Shown: in pieces, positions 42,279 to 56,564 of the stretch
Numbering within the stretch: position 1 is the first letter of the stretch
How the letters are laid out: the number at the start of each line of letters is the position of its first letter
DNA from: Halocaridina rubra
Lineage: Eukaryota; Arthropoda; Malacostraca; Decapoda; Atyidae
Reading direction: 5' to 3'
DNA length: 64,000 nt
NCBI GenBank assembly: GCA_037179515.1
Contig: JAXCGZ010001915.1
Coordinates: 162,118 to 226,117, forward strand
Translations under genes and position numbers: made by a program
Notes under the pieces: model-generated
Seen by the model: only the letters and a program-made list of their open reading frames with translations
Database searches by the model: none
Told to the model about the DNA's origin: nothing

Positions 42279-43268
42279 TCATACCCACCCTACCTCTGTC
42301 ATATGTCTATCTAATCTACATTTGAAGGTGTCTAAGGTATTGGCATTTACTATCATACTAGGAAGCTTGTTCCATGCATCAGCTACTCTATTACCAAACC
42401 AATTTTTACCAATTTCCCTTCTGAACCTAAATTTATCAAGCTTAAATCCATTATTACGAGTTCTGGTTTGATCATGAATTTTTAAAACTTTATTAATATC
42501 TCCCTTGTTAATCCCTTTAAACCATTTATACACTTCAATCATATCCCCCCTAACTCTTCGCCTCTCTAGAGAATGTAGATTAAGTTTTTTTAATCTGTCC
42601 TCATATGGTAGATTTCTGATATTGTGTATCATCTTGGTCATTCTTCGCTGCACTCTCTCCAAGGATTCAATTTCCATTCTATAATAGGGTGACCAGAATT
42701 GCACAGCATAATCTAAATGGGGCCTAACTAATGCAAGATAGAGCTGCAATATAACTTTTTCCGTCCTATTGCTAACGCTTCTTGAGATAAATCCTAAAAT
42801 TCTGTTTGCTTTATTTCTGACTGCTGTGCATTGCTCTCTTGGCTTAAGACTACTACTCACAAGAACTCCCAAATCCCTTTCACACTGAGAACTCATGATT
42901 TCATGGTTATTTAGCTTATAACTAGTATTGTCTTTTATAGTACCCATTTTAACTACTTTACATTTTTCAACATTAAATTCCATTTGCCATTTGTCCGACC
43001 ATTCAGATAATCTATTTAGATCTTCCTGTAAAGCATGAATGTCTTCTTTTCCATGTATAGTTCTACCTATTTTAGTGTCGTCTGCGAATTTACTTAGGTT
43101 ACTACTGATATCCGAATCCAGATCATTTAGATATACGATGAATAATAGGGGACCCAGTACTGAGCCTTGTGGTACCCCGCTAGTAACCGAGCCCCACTCT
43201 GATTTCTCTCCATTTATGCAAACCCTCTGTTTTCTGTCTTTTAACCATTGTTTGATCCATCTGAGCAC
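42279..43268 (-). CDS. CR1-like family B ORF2, RT palm to C-terminus
   Basis: 329 aa. It begins in the RT palm: LRWIKQWLKDRKQRVCINGE, then SVTSGVPQGSVLGPLLFIVY (about residue 27-46), KFADDTKIGRTI (about 60, catalytic Asp pair intact), then WQMEFNVEKCKVVKMG. The C-terminal region has VRPHLDYAVQFWSPYYRMEI, LERRRVRGDMIEVYKWFKG and NRVADAWNKLPSMIVNA. The real ORF continues upstream: 43269-43760 holds the fingers region (SPGPDGI, VVPIFKKG, YRPVSLTS, IYLDFSKAFDKVPH) but with a stop and frame changes. So the 3' half of the protein is intact while the element as a whole is dead. Confidence 0.88.
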   Translation of the reverse strand: MLRWIKQWLKDRKQRVCINGEKSEWGSVTSGVPQGSVLGPLLFIVYLNDLDSDISSNLSKFADDTKIGRTIHGKEDIHALQEDLNRLSEWSDKWQMEFNVEKCKVVKMGTIKDNTSYKLNNHEIMSSQCERDLGVLVSSSLKPREQCTAVRNKANRILGFISRSVSNRTEKVILQLYLALVRPHLDYAVQFWSPYYRMEIESLERVQRRMTKMIHNIRNLPYEDRLKKLNLHSLERRRVRGDMIEVYKWFKGINKGDINKVLKIHDQTRTRNNGFKLDKFRFRREIGKNWFGNRVADAWNKLPSMIVNANTLDTFKCRLDRHMTEVGWV

Positions 43269-43764
43269 AGCTCCTCCTATACCATGAGCTTCCAGCTTTT
43301 TAACTAATCTTTTGTGAGGAACTCTATCAAAAGCTTTGCTAAAATCTAGATATATTGTATCATATTCTTTGCCACAATCTACTGCCTCGTAAACTTCTGA
43401 ATAAAAAGACAGTAAGTTTGTAAGGCACGAAAAACCCTTAAGAAACCCGTGTTGTGAAAGTTTTATCAGTCTGTGTAATTCTAGATGTGCCCTTATTTTG
43501 CAATTATGGATTCTAGAATCTTACCCACTGTTGACGTTAAACTTACCGGCCTATAATTATTCTTTTTAACACGTTCTCCTTTTTTAAATATTGGTACCAC
43601 ATCTGCCAATTTCCACTCCATGGGTACCGATCCTAATTTTATTGAATTATTAAATAATGCAGTTAGAGGACAACTAAGCTCTTCCTTGCATTCCTTTAAT
43701 ATTCTAGCATATATTCCATCAGGTCCCGGAGATTTATGAGCCTTTAATTTATCTATTTCTTTTA

Positions 43765-44421
43765 TTACCTCCTCTCTCGTAATATTGAACTAAGTATATT
43801 ATCGGGACTGTCTCTGTAAATGGATTCTACTTCCGGAATATTTTCCAAGTTTTCATTTGTAAATACAGATAAGAAATAATCATTTAAACATGTACACATC
43901 ACTTTATCGTCATCTGTGATATGGCCATTGGCTACTTCAATTGGTCCGACTTTTTCCTTAAATTTTGTTTGATAATGTTGATAAAACCCTTTAGGATTTT
44001 CTTTAGCTTCTCCTGCTATTCTAACTTCGTATTTTCTTTTCGACTCTCTAACTATCTTTTTAACTTCCCTGTTTAACTGTATATATTGCTGCCTCACCTG
44101 CTCTTCACCTCTTTTTAGTTTCCTGTATATTCCTCTTTTAATACCTATAAGATTCTTTATTCTATTGTTCATCCATTTAGGGTCATTTTTTCTTGATCTG
44201 CAATGTTTCATGGGAATATAGTCTCTCTGACTATTCTTAAGAGTCATGACAAAATTGTTATATTCCTCATCCAAATTTATATTAACTGACGGACTGCTGT
44301 TCTTTCCTGTGAGAGAATTTAATGTATTGATCTTATCTTGTGGTAATCCTTGGCATGTGGTACTCAAATTTTGGGGTAATCCGCTACCTGCGACCTGACC
44401 TGCTGGATTAACTACCCACAT
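43765..44421 (-). CDS. CR1-like family B ORF2, linker between endonuclease and RT
   Basis: 218 aa, starting right at the insertion junction, so its Met is accidental. Residues about 70-165 form a basic helical region (PMKHCRSRKNDPKWMNNRIK, LNREVKKIVRESKRKYEVRI) and lead to NPKGFYQHYQTKFKEKVGPI, the usual sequence between endonuclease and RT in CR1/L2-type ORF2. DDDKVMCTCLNDYFLSVFTN follows, just before RT. The frame is lost at 43765 (GAGAGAGG region) and RT motifs continue in another frame. The endonuclease itself is absent because of 5' truncation. Confidence 0.8.
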   Translation of the reverse strand: MWVVNPAGQVAGSGLPQNLSTTCQGLPQDKINTLNSLTGKNSSPSVNINLDEEYNNFVMTLKNSQRDYIPMKHCRSRKNDPKWMNNRIKNLIGIKRGIYRKLKRGEEQVRQQYIQLNREVKKIVRESKRKYEVRIAGEAKENPKGFYQHYQTKFKEKVGPIEVANGHITDDDKVMCTCLNDYFLSVFTNENLENIPEVESIYRDSPDNILSSILRERR

Positions 44422-44785
44422 CTGGACAAAGACTCGTTCAGTCTAACTCACGTTTTGCTTGTGTTCGATAGCTTACAATGTATTGGGGTCGAAGCTAGGT
44501 GAGCTAGCATATATATTTAATTTTCCATTAGTTTCATGATTTTATTGATGAAAAAAAAAATGTATTTCTTAGCCTAAGAATAATATAACAGTAAAAAATA
44601 GTAAAAAACATAAATACTAACAGTATTGCAACATGTAAAATACGATACCGCTATCAGCGTTTCGGACAAAGGCTTCCACCATATTCCATTGTCTCGCCTC
44701 ACTCGTGTGCGCCATTCATGTTGTGCTTATTATTATTTATATGTTTTGCTTGTGATTTTTTTACTCGCATATTTTAACCTTTGCA

Positions 44786-44935
44786 ATGCCTCCCAAGCAT
44801 CCTTCATCTTCTAAGGCTTCTTGTAGTGAGCCTAAGTGGCAAAGGAAAATGTTAACCATTGTAGATAAAGTGAAACTCTTAGATATGTTGAAAGAAGGAA
44901 AAAAGTTTGTGGATGTCGGCCGCTATTTTACGTAA
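44786..44935 (+). pseudogene. Tigger-like transposase N-terminal fragment (T2)
   Basis: 49 codons from ATG: MPPKHPSSSKASCSEPKWQR, then KMLTIVDKVKLLDMLKEGKK and FVDVGRYF. This is the start of the N-terminal helix-turn-helix DNA-binding domain of pogo/Tigger (CENP-B-type) transposases. After this the element jumps to its 168-bp unit, so the rest of the DNA-binding domain and the DDE domain are deleted. Shorter versions with the same first 25 or so codons lie at 53672 (+) and 52544 (-). Confidence 0.75.
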
Positions 44936-45211
44936 ACGTAAAAATTATTGTAAAATATGGAACCTATTAATGACAAGTCATCATCACCTCATTCATGGTA
45001 AGTTTTCCTATCACTTTCATAAAAAAATTACGTTGCTTGCTGTCATTTATAATGTAAAGGGTGTTTTTTTAACAGTACAGGGAGGGTTTATACAGTGTAA
45101 GCGTAAAAATACATTAAAATATCTTTGTACATATAGGCTGATCTCTACTCCTCGGATTTCCGGGTTCACGCTGGGTCCCGGAACCGAAATACCGCGATAA
45201 GTAAGGCAACA

Positions 45212-45528
<317 letters not shown>

Positions 45529-45728
45529 CTGTATATACAGTGCAGGGAGGGTTTATACAGTACGTAAACGTAATAATAATTGTAAAATACCTATGTACAT
45601 GAGTATGTCATGTAATTACCACTTCATTCACCGTAATTTTATCTATCACTTTCATGTAAATTTGCGTTGCATGCTGTTATTTATAATGTAAAGGGTGTTT
45701 TTTTAACAGTGCAAGGAGGGTTTATACA

Positions 45729-47295
45729 TTATTTTATTTATTTTATTAATTTATTGCGCCAAGGCGTCAGACATTACATGAGTTCATACAAATAATGCTT
45801 CAAATGTATACAAAACCAAGAATTGAACATGGTTTACAGGGAGGTGTACATATTGATAAAACATTGCTGCATACTAACACACAACTCACAGTATGGCAGC
45901 ACAGAGTACATTATATGCAAAAGTAAAGCTCAGAGAAACGCAGAATGCACAAACAGGATTATACAGCAACATACAGAAAATATATGTATGATTCAATATA
46001 ATTAATGGCCACCAAAGTGAGGATAACGAGCAAGAATAACATCAAGGTTGTCATCATTAAGTAAAAATGAGCAGATCTGTATTAAGTTCTGACCTCGTGG
46101 TAAAACATCTCTCACTGTGGGGCACTGAAGACAATAGTGGTCAAGAGTGTTAGCATTAGGACGGTCGCATAATTTACAGGAGGTGTACTGTGGCATATCT
46201 AGAGTCTGGGAGACCTGCCATAAAGGCCGATACCCCATTCTGAGCCGAGCACTAACTACATTGTTTTTCCGCACCATTAACCCGCGTCTGCGATACTTGT
46301 AGCGACTGTGAAGAAAGTGATCATGGTGCTGTATGGACACACTGTTGGCCCTCTCCGTGTCCCTGCGCTGGACCGTCATGGCAAACCCAGCTGAGTAGAT
46401 GATGTTATGTAGGCATCGGAGGGAGGGCTCAGCGTCCACAGCATGCCCATCCAGCATACAGGCCGCCTTGGCAAGACGATCTGCTGTGTCGTTGCCAGTC
46501 AGCCCAATGTGGGATGGAGTCCATACAAATGACACAACAAGAGAAGCATCCCGAGCGGCCGCGAGGCGACATAGTATATCTCCCACAGCACGGCCACAGA
46601 TAGGTCTTGGGGAGGATAGGGCTTGTAGGGCCGATTGGGAGTCACAAATTATTACCCCATTCACTCGTCGTCGAACAAGGAGAGTCACGGCATCCGAGAT
46701 GGCATTCAGTTCACAGTAGGTGGAGCTCGACGAGGTGGGTAGTCTACGGCCAATCCATGAATCAGCCGGCACAGGCGGCTCCATGGTGGGGGAAAACACA
46801 GCACATGCCGCCCTCCCATCTGCTTGCACAGAACCATCAACATAGACGTGGTGCGCTGCAGGGACAGACGTGGATACATCAGCGATAGTCTCCAGAGCTA
46901 ACTGTCTCTGCAAGGGGGGATAGACATCCTTCGAGGTCGGTGTATATGTGACAGCGGGGAGGGGGACACGCCAGGGTGGTAAATCTGGGACAGCCGCCTG
47001 CACTGGCAGGTCGATGTCAAGGCCACGGAGAATGTCACTCACCACCCTGATAAGGTTATGACCTCCTGCTCGAAGTGGGAGCCTGGGTGCGTCTGGATCC
47101 AGGGACGTCCTCATGACAGCAGAGAAGTACGGAGCAAGAAAGGGGTAGTGAAGACACTTAACAGTAAAATAGGACACATTGGCATAAATCCTCTCCACAA
47201 GAGGGGGCAAGTTGAGCTCCAACTGCATACTCACAATACGGGTAGAGAGAGAACATCCCAAGATAAATCTCATGACTCGATTCTGGAACTTTTCA
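45729..47295 (-). mobile_element. 5'-truncated LINE with RNase H (I/Jockey-type group)
   Basis: Flanked by the 8-bp repeat TTTATACA (45721-45728 and 47296-47303), which restores one uninterrupted 168-bp unit. On the minus strand it ends in AATAAA-type repeats. It starts within the region after RT (EKFQNRVMRFILG), the usual 5' truncation. Confidence 0.87.
46002..47273 (-). CDS. LINE ORF2 C-terminus with RNase H domain
   Basis: 423 aa, the C-terminal part of a non-LTR pol. Residues 1-135 are the post-RT region (MRFILGCSLSTRIVSMQLEL, NLPPLVERIYANVSYFTVKC). RNase H lies at about 140-270: HHVYVDGSVQADGRAACAVF (Asp), STYCELNAISDAV (Glu), VIICDSQSALQAL (Asp) and WTPSHIGLTGNDTADRLAKA (His/Asp). All catalytic positions are present. 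After that, RLRMGYRPLWQVSQ and CKLCDRPNANTLDHYCLQC form the C-terminal C..C...H...C finger common in such LINEs. The frame has no stop, so the copy is fairly young. Endonuclease and RT are missing by truncation. Confidence 0.9.
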   Translation of the reverse strand: MRFILGCSLSTRIVSMQLELNLPPLVERIYANVSYFTVKCLHYPFLAPYFSAVMRTSLDPDAPRLPLRAGGHNLIRVVSDILRGLDIDLPVQAAVPDLPPWRVPLPAVTYTPTSKDVYPPLQRQLALETIADVSTSVPAAHHVYVDGSVQADGRAACAVFSPTMEPPVPADSWIGRRLPTSSSSTYCELNAISDAVTLLVRRRVNGVIICDSQSALQALSSPRPICGRAVGDILCRLAAARDASLVVSFVWTPSHIGLTGNDTADRLAKAACMLDGHAVDAEPSLRCLHNIIYSAGFAMTVQRRDTERANSVSIQHHDHFLHSRYKYRRRGLMVRKNNVVSARLRMGYRPLWQVSQTLDMPQYTSCKLCDRPNANTLDHYCLQCPTVRDVLPRGQNLIQICSFLLNDDNLDVILARYPHFGGH

Positions 47296-47590
47296 TTTAT
47301 ACAGTACGTAAACGTAAAAATAATTGTAAAATACCTATGTACATGAGTATGTCATGTAAATACCACTTCATTCACCGTAATTTTATCTATCACTTTCATA
47401 TAAATTTATGTTGCATGCTGTTATTTATGAAGTAAAGGGTGGTATGTTAACAGTACAGGGAGGGTTTATACAGTGTAAACGTAAAAATAAATTAAAATAT
47501 CTATGTACATATAGGCTGATCCTACACCGCGGTTTTCCTGGTTTGCGCCGGGTCCTGGAACCGAACTACCGCGATAAGGGGGGAACACTG

Positions 47591-48710
<1,120 letters not shown>

Positions 48711-49210
48711 AAACACGTTAGCAAGACTAAAAAACTTAAAAAAAAAAATATCATTATGCAACGCCTGAATTACTGTAAAAAAAAAAATGACACATTCTAC
48801 TCACTCTGTTATACGGTGAGCAACGGGCATGGGACAAACATAGTGGCAGTGAGCACGTGACGTCAGCAGTATAAGAAGTGGAGAAGGAACCCCTATCTGC
48901 CAAACGTAAGAAACAGCTAACTAAAGCAAGACTAGAAAACTAAATTTTTTTCATTAAGCAATGCTTGAATTACTGTAACAAAAAAAAACCACATTCTACT
49001 CACTTCATATAAAAAGATAACACACATTCTACTCACTCGATTATACGGTGACAAACAGGTATGGGATGCGTGAGGTGACAGTGAGCACTTGACTTAAGCG
49101 GTATAAACTGGTATGAGAAGAGGAGAATGAACCTCTATCTGCCAAACGTTAGAAACAATTAACAAAAGCAAGACTAGAAAACAAAATTTTTTCACTATGC
49201 AACTAGCCAT

Positions 49211-49582
49211 GATATTATAGTACAGATATACAGTTATCTGTAAAATTTAAAAACTGAAAACAAAACAGTTATAAATATATTCGCGCAAAGAACTGAAAAC
49301 ACAGTTATAAATATATCCACATACAGTGGCCACGCAAAGAACTGAAAACACAGTTATAAATATTTCCACATACAGTGGATAAAATACCCTAATTTAGGGT
49401 AATCAGAGAATGATGATGAGTGATATCTATGTTGAGTATATAATAATAATCATAATAATAATGATAATAATAATTATAATAATAATAATAATAATTATAA
49501 TAATGATGAATTTCATTACGTTTAGGGTACTCGATATGGATTTAGGGAAATTTTTGTCCAGATCTAGGGTGAACTAAGCTTG
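49211..49582. other. Family X-associated spacer with ATA/ATT tract
   Basis: Contains repeated AACTGAAAACACAGTTATAAATAT segments and an (ATA)n tract (49437-49510). The tract and its flank (TTTAGGGTAATCAGAGAAT, CATTACGTTTAG) recur at 51030-51230. Confidence 0.6.
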
Positions 49583-50060
49583 TACACCCAGTTCTCAGTT
49601 TAACGCCTAGATAGGTTCTCAGAAGTGTCGGGTAAATGGAAAATCGCATGAAAAAATGAGTCATTTTCCATAGGAAGCAATGATAAATGGCATAGATACG
49701 TTCCAAACCTTACATAGACACACCATGCCAAAGATATAAGATAAGTAAAAAAACATATTTTATTACTACATAGCAAAGCAGAAAGCCCTGTATCTATTTT
49801 TAAGAGTATACAAAAGATATTCATATTCACTTTACAGCTAGAAATTAACATACATTACTGTACTGTACTCTATTATGAAGTGGGCAACAGTCATACAGTA
49901 CACTGGGACATGCATGGTGGCAGTGAGCAAGTAACTTATGCGGTAGAAGAGGAGGAGAATGCAGGAGAACGAACCTCTATCTGCAAATGTAAACAAAGAT
50001 AAAATAAAAATTATAAATAACCAAAGCAAGACTAAAAAACAAAACAAAAATTAATTATGC
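49583..50060 (+). mobile_element. Repeat family X, copy 2
   Basis: Starts CACCCAGTTCTCAG and follows copy 3 (56068) closely. Its 3' end, GCCTAAATCTACC, is joined to a CR1-like family B fragment, at the same base as in copy 3. Confidence 0.75.
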
Positions 50061-50072
50061 AATGCCTAAATC

Positions 50073-50470
50073 TACCATATGACATTAAAAAACTTAATCT
50101 ACATTCTCTAGAGAGGCGCAGAGTTAGGAGGGATATGATTGAGGTGTATAAATGGTTTAAAGGAATTAACAAGGGTGATATTGATAAAGTTTTAAAAATT
50201 CATGATCAAACCAGAACTCGTAATGGATTTAAGCTTGATAAATTTAGGTTCAGAGGGGAAATTGGTGAAAATTGGCTTGGTAATACCGTAGAGTATTCCT
50301 AGTAGGATAATAAATGCCAATACCTTAGACTCCTTCAAATTTTGATTAGAGAAGACATATGACAGAGGTAGGGTGAGTGTATATGCAGTACAATGTATAA
50401 TGATGATGATCTTTTCTTATCGTAATCCTCTTTGTACTCGTGGAAGAAGCGTCCACTGGCGCTTATTTAA
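50073..50470 (+). pseudogene. CR1-like family B 3' fragment
   Basis: Translates as LNLHSLERRRVRRDMIEVYK, KGDIDKVLKIHDQTRT and FKLDKFRFRGEIGENWLGN, matching the C-terminus at 42279-42600, then a 3' UTR with ATGATGATCTTTTCTTATCG and a GGCGCTTATTTA end. It lacks everything upstream of these about 100 codons. A frameshift lies after GNTVEYS. Confidence 0.82.
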
Positions 50471-50487
50471 AAAAAAAAAAAAATGGG

Positions 50488-50590
50488 GGTCGTTATTCGC
50501 GAAATTCGATTTTTTTACTATTATTTTTTGGGGGCGTTATTGCAATTTCGCGGATAAAGCAATCGCGCATAAAAGGAACAAGGTGTACGT
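50488..50590 (+). repeat. Repeat Y (TCGTTATTCGCGAAATTCGA type), copy 1
   Basis: Blocks GCGTTATTGCAATTTCGCGG and ATAAAAGGAACAAGGT recur at 51868-51963 and 58525-58638 in the same orientation. Probably the end of a Tigger-like or other DNA transposon; not classified. Confidence 0.65.
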
Positions 50591-51770
50591 GTAGAAGCAG
50601 TGTGGTACACTTACCATTTTTCCCATTTCTCCAGAATATCTGATCGACAATATGAAAACTTCTTACTTACCATTTTTTCCATTTTCCCCATAATATCCGA
50701 TCAAGAATATGAAAACTTAGCCGCAGTTAAACTAAAACCAGCTTTTACACTTTTATTTTTCCTCATTCTCACGGATAGTGTGTACGTACATACATTCACT
50801 GAGATGCAACGGTTGTTCAATGGCGACCGTACTCTCACCACTCTCATGACGGTTCAACCCTTGCAATTTTATTTCAAGAATTATTGCCTTTCTGCCTTAT
50901 AGAGGAGTAGAAGCACTTTTACAGTCTTTTCCTGGGCATTTAGTGGCCATGATAGTACAACATATAGTCTTTAAAATATAAAAGAATGGAAAACACAAAC
51001 AGTTATAAATATATCCATGCACAGTGTATAAAATACCATAATTTAGGGTAATCAGAGAATTATGATAAGTGATATCTACGTTGAGTATATAATAATCATA
51101 ATAATAATCATAATAATAATATTAATAATAATAATAATGATAATTATAATAATGATGACTCTCATTACGTTTAGTGTACTCAGTATGGATTTAGGGAAAT
51201 TTTTTTCCAGATATAGGGTAAACTAAGCTTGCATTTGTAGAAGCAGTGTTGTACACTTACCATTTTTCCCATTTTCTCCAGAATATCCGATCAACAATAT
51301 GAAAACTTCTTACTTACCATATTTTTCCATTTTCCCCATAATATCTGATCAAGAATATGAAGATTTACCCGATGTTAAACTAAAACCAGTTTTAGCACTT
51401 TTATTTTTTCCTCATTTTCACGTATAGTGTGTACGTACATACATTCACTGAGATGCAATGCCTGTTCAGTGGCCATGATAGTACAATATGTAATCTTTAA
51501 AATATAAAAGAACGGAAAACACAAACCGTAACATTCACTGAAATGCATTGCCGGATTAATGGGGACCTAATTCTCACCACTCTCATAACGGCCCAAATCT
51601 TGCAATTTTATTTCAAGAATTATTGCCTTTCTGCCTCTTTTGGGAGTAGAAGCACTTACACAGTCTTTTCCTAGGCTTTTACTGGCCATGATAGTACAAT
51701 ATGTAATCTTTAAAATATAAAAGAACTGAAAATACAAACATAACCGCAGAACACTAAATATATCCACTCA
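50591..51770 (+). repeat. Tandem duplication with period about 647 bp
   Basis: 50591-51160 and 51238-51770 share GTAGAAGCAGTGT.GTACAC, CCATAATATC.GATCAAGAAT, GTACGTACATACATTCACTG and TGGCCATGATAGTACAA. The spacing of GTAGAAGCAG is 647 bp. Non-coding. Confidence 0.8.
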
Positions 51771-51867
51771 CTATTCTGGGTAACGGCACACTGATGGCAG
51801 CATGGCAGACAAAGGGTCGCATTATTTTATTCACTAAAATAAAAAAATACAAAAAATTTTTGGCAAG

Positions 51868-52107
<240 letters not shown>

Positions 52108-52793
52108 CAGTGATCCCCATTATCGAGAGGGTTTGGTTCCGGGACCCGGCGCGAGACAGGAAAATCGCGGAGTAGGATCAGCCTATATGTACTTAGATAT
52201 TTTAATTTATTTTTACGTTTACACCCTATAAAGTGTATAAAACCTCCCTGTACTGTTAACAAACCACCCTTTACTTCATAAATAACAGCATGCAAGCGTA
52301 AATTTATATGACATACTCATGTACATAGGTATTTTACAGTTATTTTTACGTTTACTGTATAAACCGTCCTTGCACTGCTTGCACTGTTAAAAAACCACCC
52401 TTTACTGTATAAATAACAGCATGCAACCTAAATTTATATATACGTGATAGGTAAACTTACCTTATCTGTCATGGTTAACATTTTCCTTTGCCGCTTAGGC
52501 TTACTACTAGAAGCCTTAGAAGATGAAGGATGCTTGGGAGGCATTGCAAAGGTTAAAATATGCGAGTAAAAAAATCACAAGCAAAACGTATTAATAAGCA
52601 CAACGTGAATGGCACACACGTGAGTTAGACTGAACGGACCTTTGTCCGAAACGCTGATAGTGGTATCATATTTTACATGTTGCAATACTGTTAGTATTTA
52701 TGTTTTTTACTATTTTGTACTGTTTTATTATTCTTAGGCTAAGAAATACATTTTTTTATCAATAAAATTTTGAAACTACTGGAAATATAAATA
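52108..52793 (-). mobile_element. Tigger-like transposon T5, right part
   Basis: Starts with the inverted right end (CAGTGATCCCCATTATCGAG) and runs backward through about one and a half 168-bp units (52200-52440). Then come a transposase start fragment (52544-52465, MPPKHPSSSKAS) and the mid-left sequence (ACGCTGATAG, GAAACTACTGGAAATATAAA). It lacks a left terminal repeat and touches T4 at 52794. Confidence 0.8.
52465..52544 (-). pseudogene. Tigger-like transposase start fragment (T5)
   Basis: Minus strand ATG at 52544: MPPKHPSSSKASSSKPKRQR then KMLTMTDK, followed at once by GGTAAGTTTACC from the non-coding 168-bp-unit region. It is the first about 28 codons of the transposase seen more fully at 44786. 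Confidence 0.7.
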
Positions 52794-54098
52794 CAGTGAT
52801 CCCCCGCTGGATCGCGTTTCTTGGTTCACGTTTTCACTGTACCACGGTTTTATTTTTGGCAAATTATTATTTTATTTTTTGGGTATATGCAAAAATATTA
52901 AAATATTAAAAAAATAAAAATTCTCAGTATTTTAATTTTTTTTATTAAAAAAAAAACATATTTCATTATCTAATTGATAAAAAGAATTTATTTCCCAGCC
53001 TACGAATAATAAACCAGTAAGAAATAGTAAAAAACATAAATTTAGATATACGTACGTACAGTATAACTCAGTATTGCATCATGCGAAATAGTGTCCGATA
53101 GCGTACAATGTATGGGGTCGCAGCTACATGAGCTAGCATATATATTTATATTTCCAGTAGTTTCATGATGTTATTGATAAAAAACGTATTTCTTCACCTA
53201 AGAATAATAAAACAGTAAAAAATAGTAAAAAACATAAATACTAACAGTTTTGCAACATGTAAAATTCGATACCGCTATCAGCGTTTCAGACAAAGGCTCG
53301 TTCAGTCTAACTCACGTGTGCGCCGTTCACGTTGTGATTATTAAAAGTTTTGCTTGTGTCCGATACCGTACAATGAATTGGGGTCGCACCTACGTGAGCT
53401 AGCATATATATTTATGTTTCCAGTAGTTTCATGATTTTATTGATAAAAAAAACGGATTTCTTAGCCTAAGAATAATAAAACAGTAAAAAATAGTAAAGAA
53501 CATAAATACTAACAGTATTGCAACATGTAAAATACGATACCGCTATCAGCGTTTCGGACAAAGGCTTCCACCCTCTTCCATTGTCTCGCCTCACTCGTGT
53601 GCGCCGTTCACGTTGTGCTTATTAATACGTTTTGCTTGTGATTTTTCTACTTGCATATTTTAACCTTTGCAATGCCTCCCAAGCATCCTTCATCTTCTAA
53701 GGCTTCTTGTAGTGAACCTAAGCGGCAAAGGAAAATGTTAACCTTAACAGATAATGTAAGTTTGCCTATCACGTACATATAAATTTACGTTGCATGCTGT
53801 TATTTATAAAGTAAAGGGTGGTTTTTTAACAGTGCAGGGAGGGTTTATACAGTAAACGTAAAAATAATTGTAAAATACCTATGTACATGAGTATGTTATA
53901 AATTTACGCTTGCATGCTGTTATCTATGAAGTAAAGGGTGGTTTGTTAACAGTACAGAGAGGGTTTATACAGTTTATACGGTGTAAACGTAAAAATAAAT
54001 TAAAATATCTAAGTACATATAGGCTGATCCTACTCCGCGATTTTCCTGTCTCTCGCCGGGTCCCGGAACCGAACCCTCGCGATAATGGGAGATCACTC
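52794..54098 (+). mobile_element. Tigger-like transposon T4, complete non-autonomous copy
   Basis: 1.3 kb between left repeat CAGTGATCCCCCGCTGGATC (preceded by TA) and right end GGGTCCCGGAACCGAA..GATCACTC (54098, last base changed from G), followed by TA. Contains a duplicated mid-left block (TAATAAAACAGTAAAAAATA, CCGCTATCAGCGTTTC), the transposase start fragment at 53672-53782 and two 168-bp-type units (53760-54000). The TA flanks fit pogo/Tigger insertion. Confidence 0.85.
53672..53782 (+). pseudogene. Tigger-like transposase start fragment (T4)
   Basis: MPPKHPSSSKASCSEPKRQR and KMLTLTDN, then out of coding at AATGTAAGTTTGCC. Same deletion point as in T5, different from T2, where coding continues 20 codons further. 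Confidence 0.72.
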
Positions 54099-56560
<2,462 letters not shown>

Positions 56561-56564
56561 ATGA

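Larger units (their letters stand above)
42113..44423 (-). mobile_element. CR1-like LINE (family B), 5'-truncated
   Basis: Inserted in Tigger-like T2 without a visible target duplication. On the minus strand it ends with repeats of an 8-bp TTATGTTC unit (TTTTTATGTTCTTATGTTCT) instead of poly(A), typical for CR1/L2. It starts within ORF2 at the endonuclease-RT linker. 3' fragments of the same family lie at 50073-50470 and 56565-57154. Confidence 0.87.
45537..47590 (+). mobile_element. Tigger-like transposon fragment T3 with nested LINE
   Basis: Begins inside a 168-bp unit (CAGTGCAGGGAGGG) after the (TA)n array and ends with the family's right end (GGGTCCTGGAACCGAA..CACTG at 47590), followed by TATA. 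It contains about two 168-bp units, split by a LINE at 45729-47295. The left part is missing. Confidence 0.7.
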
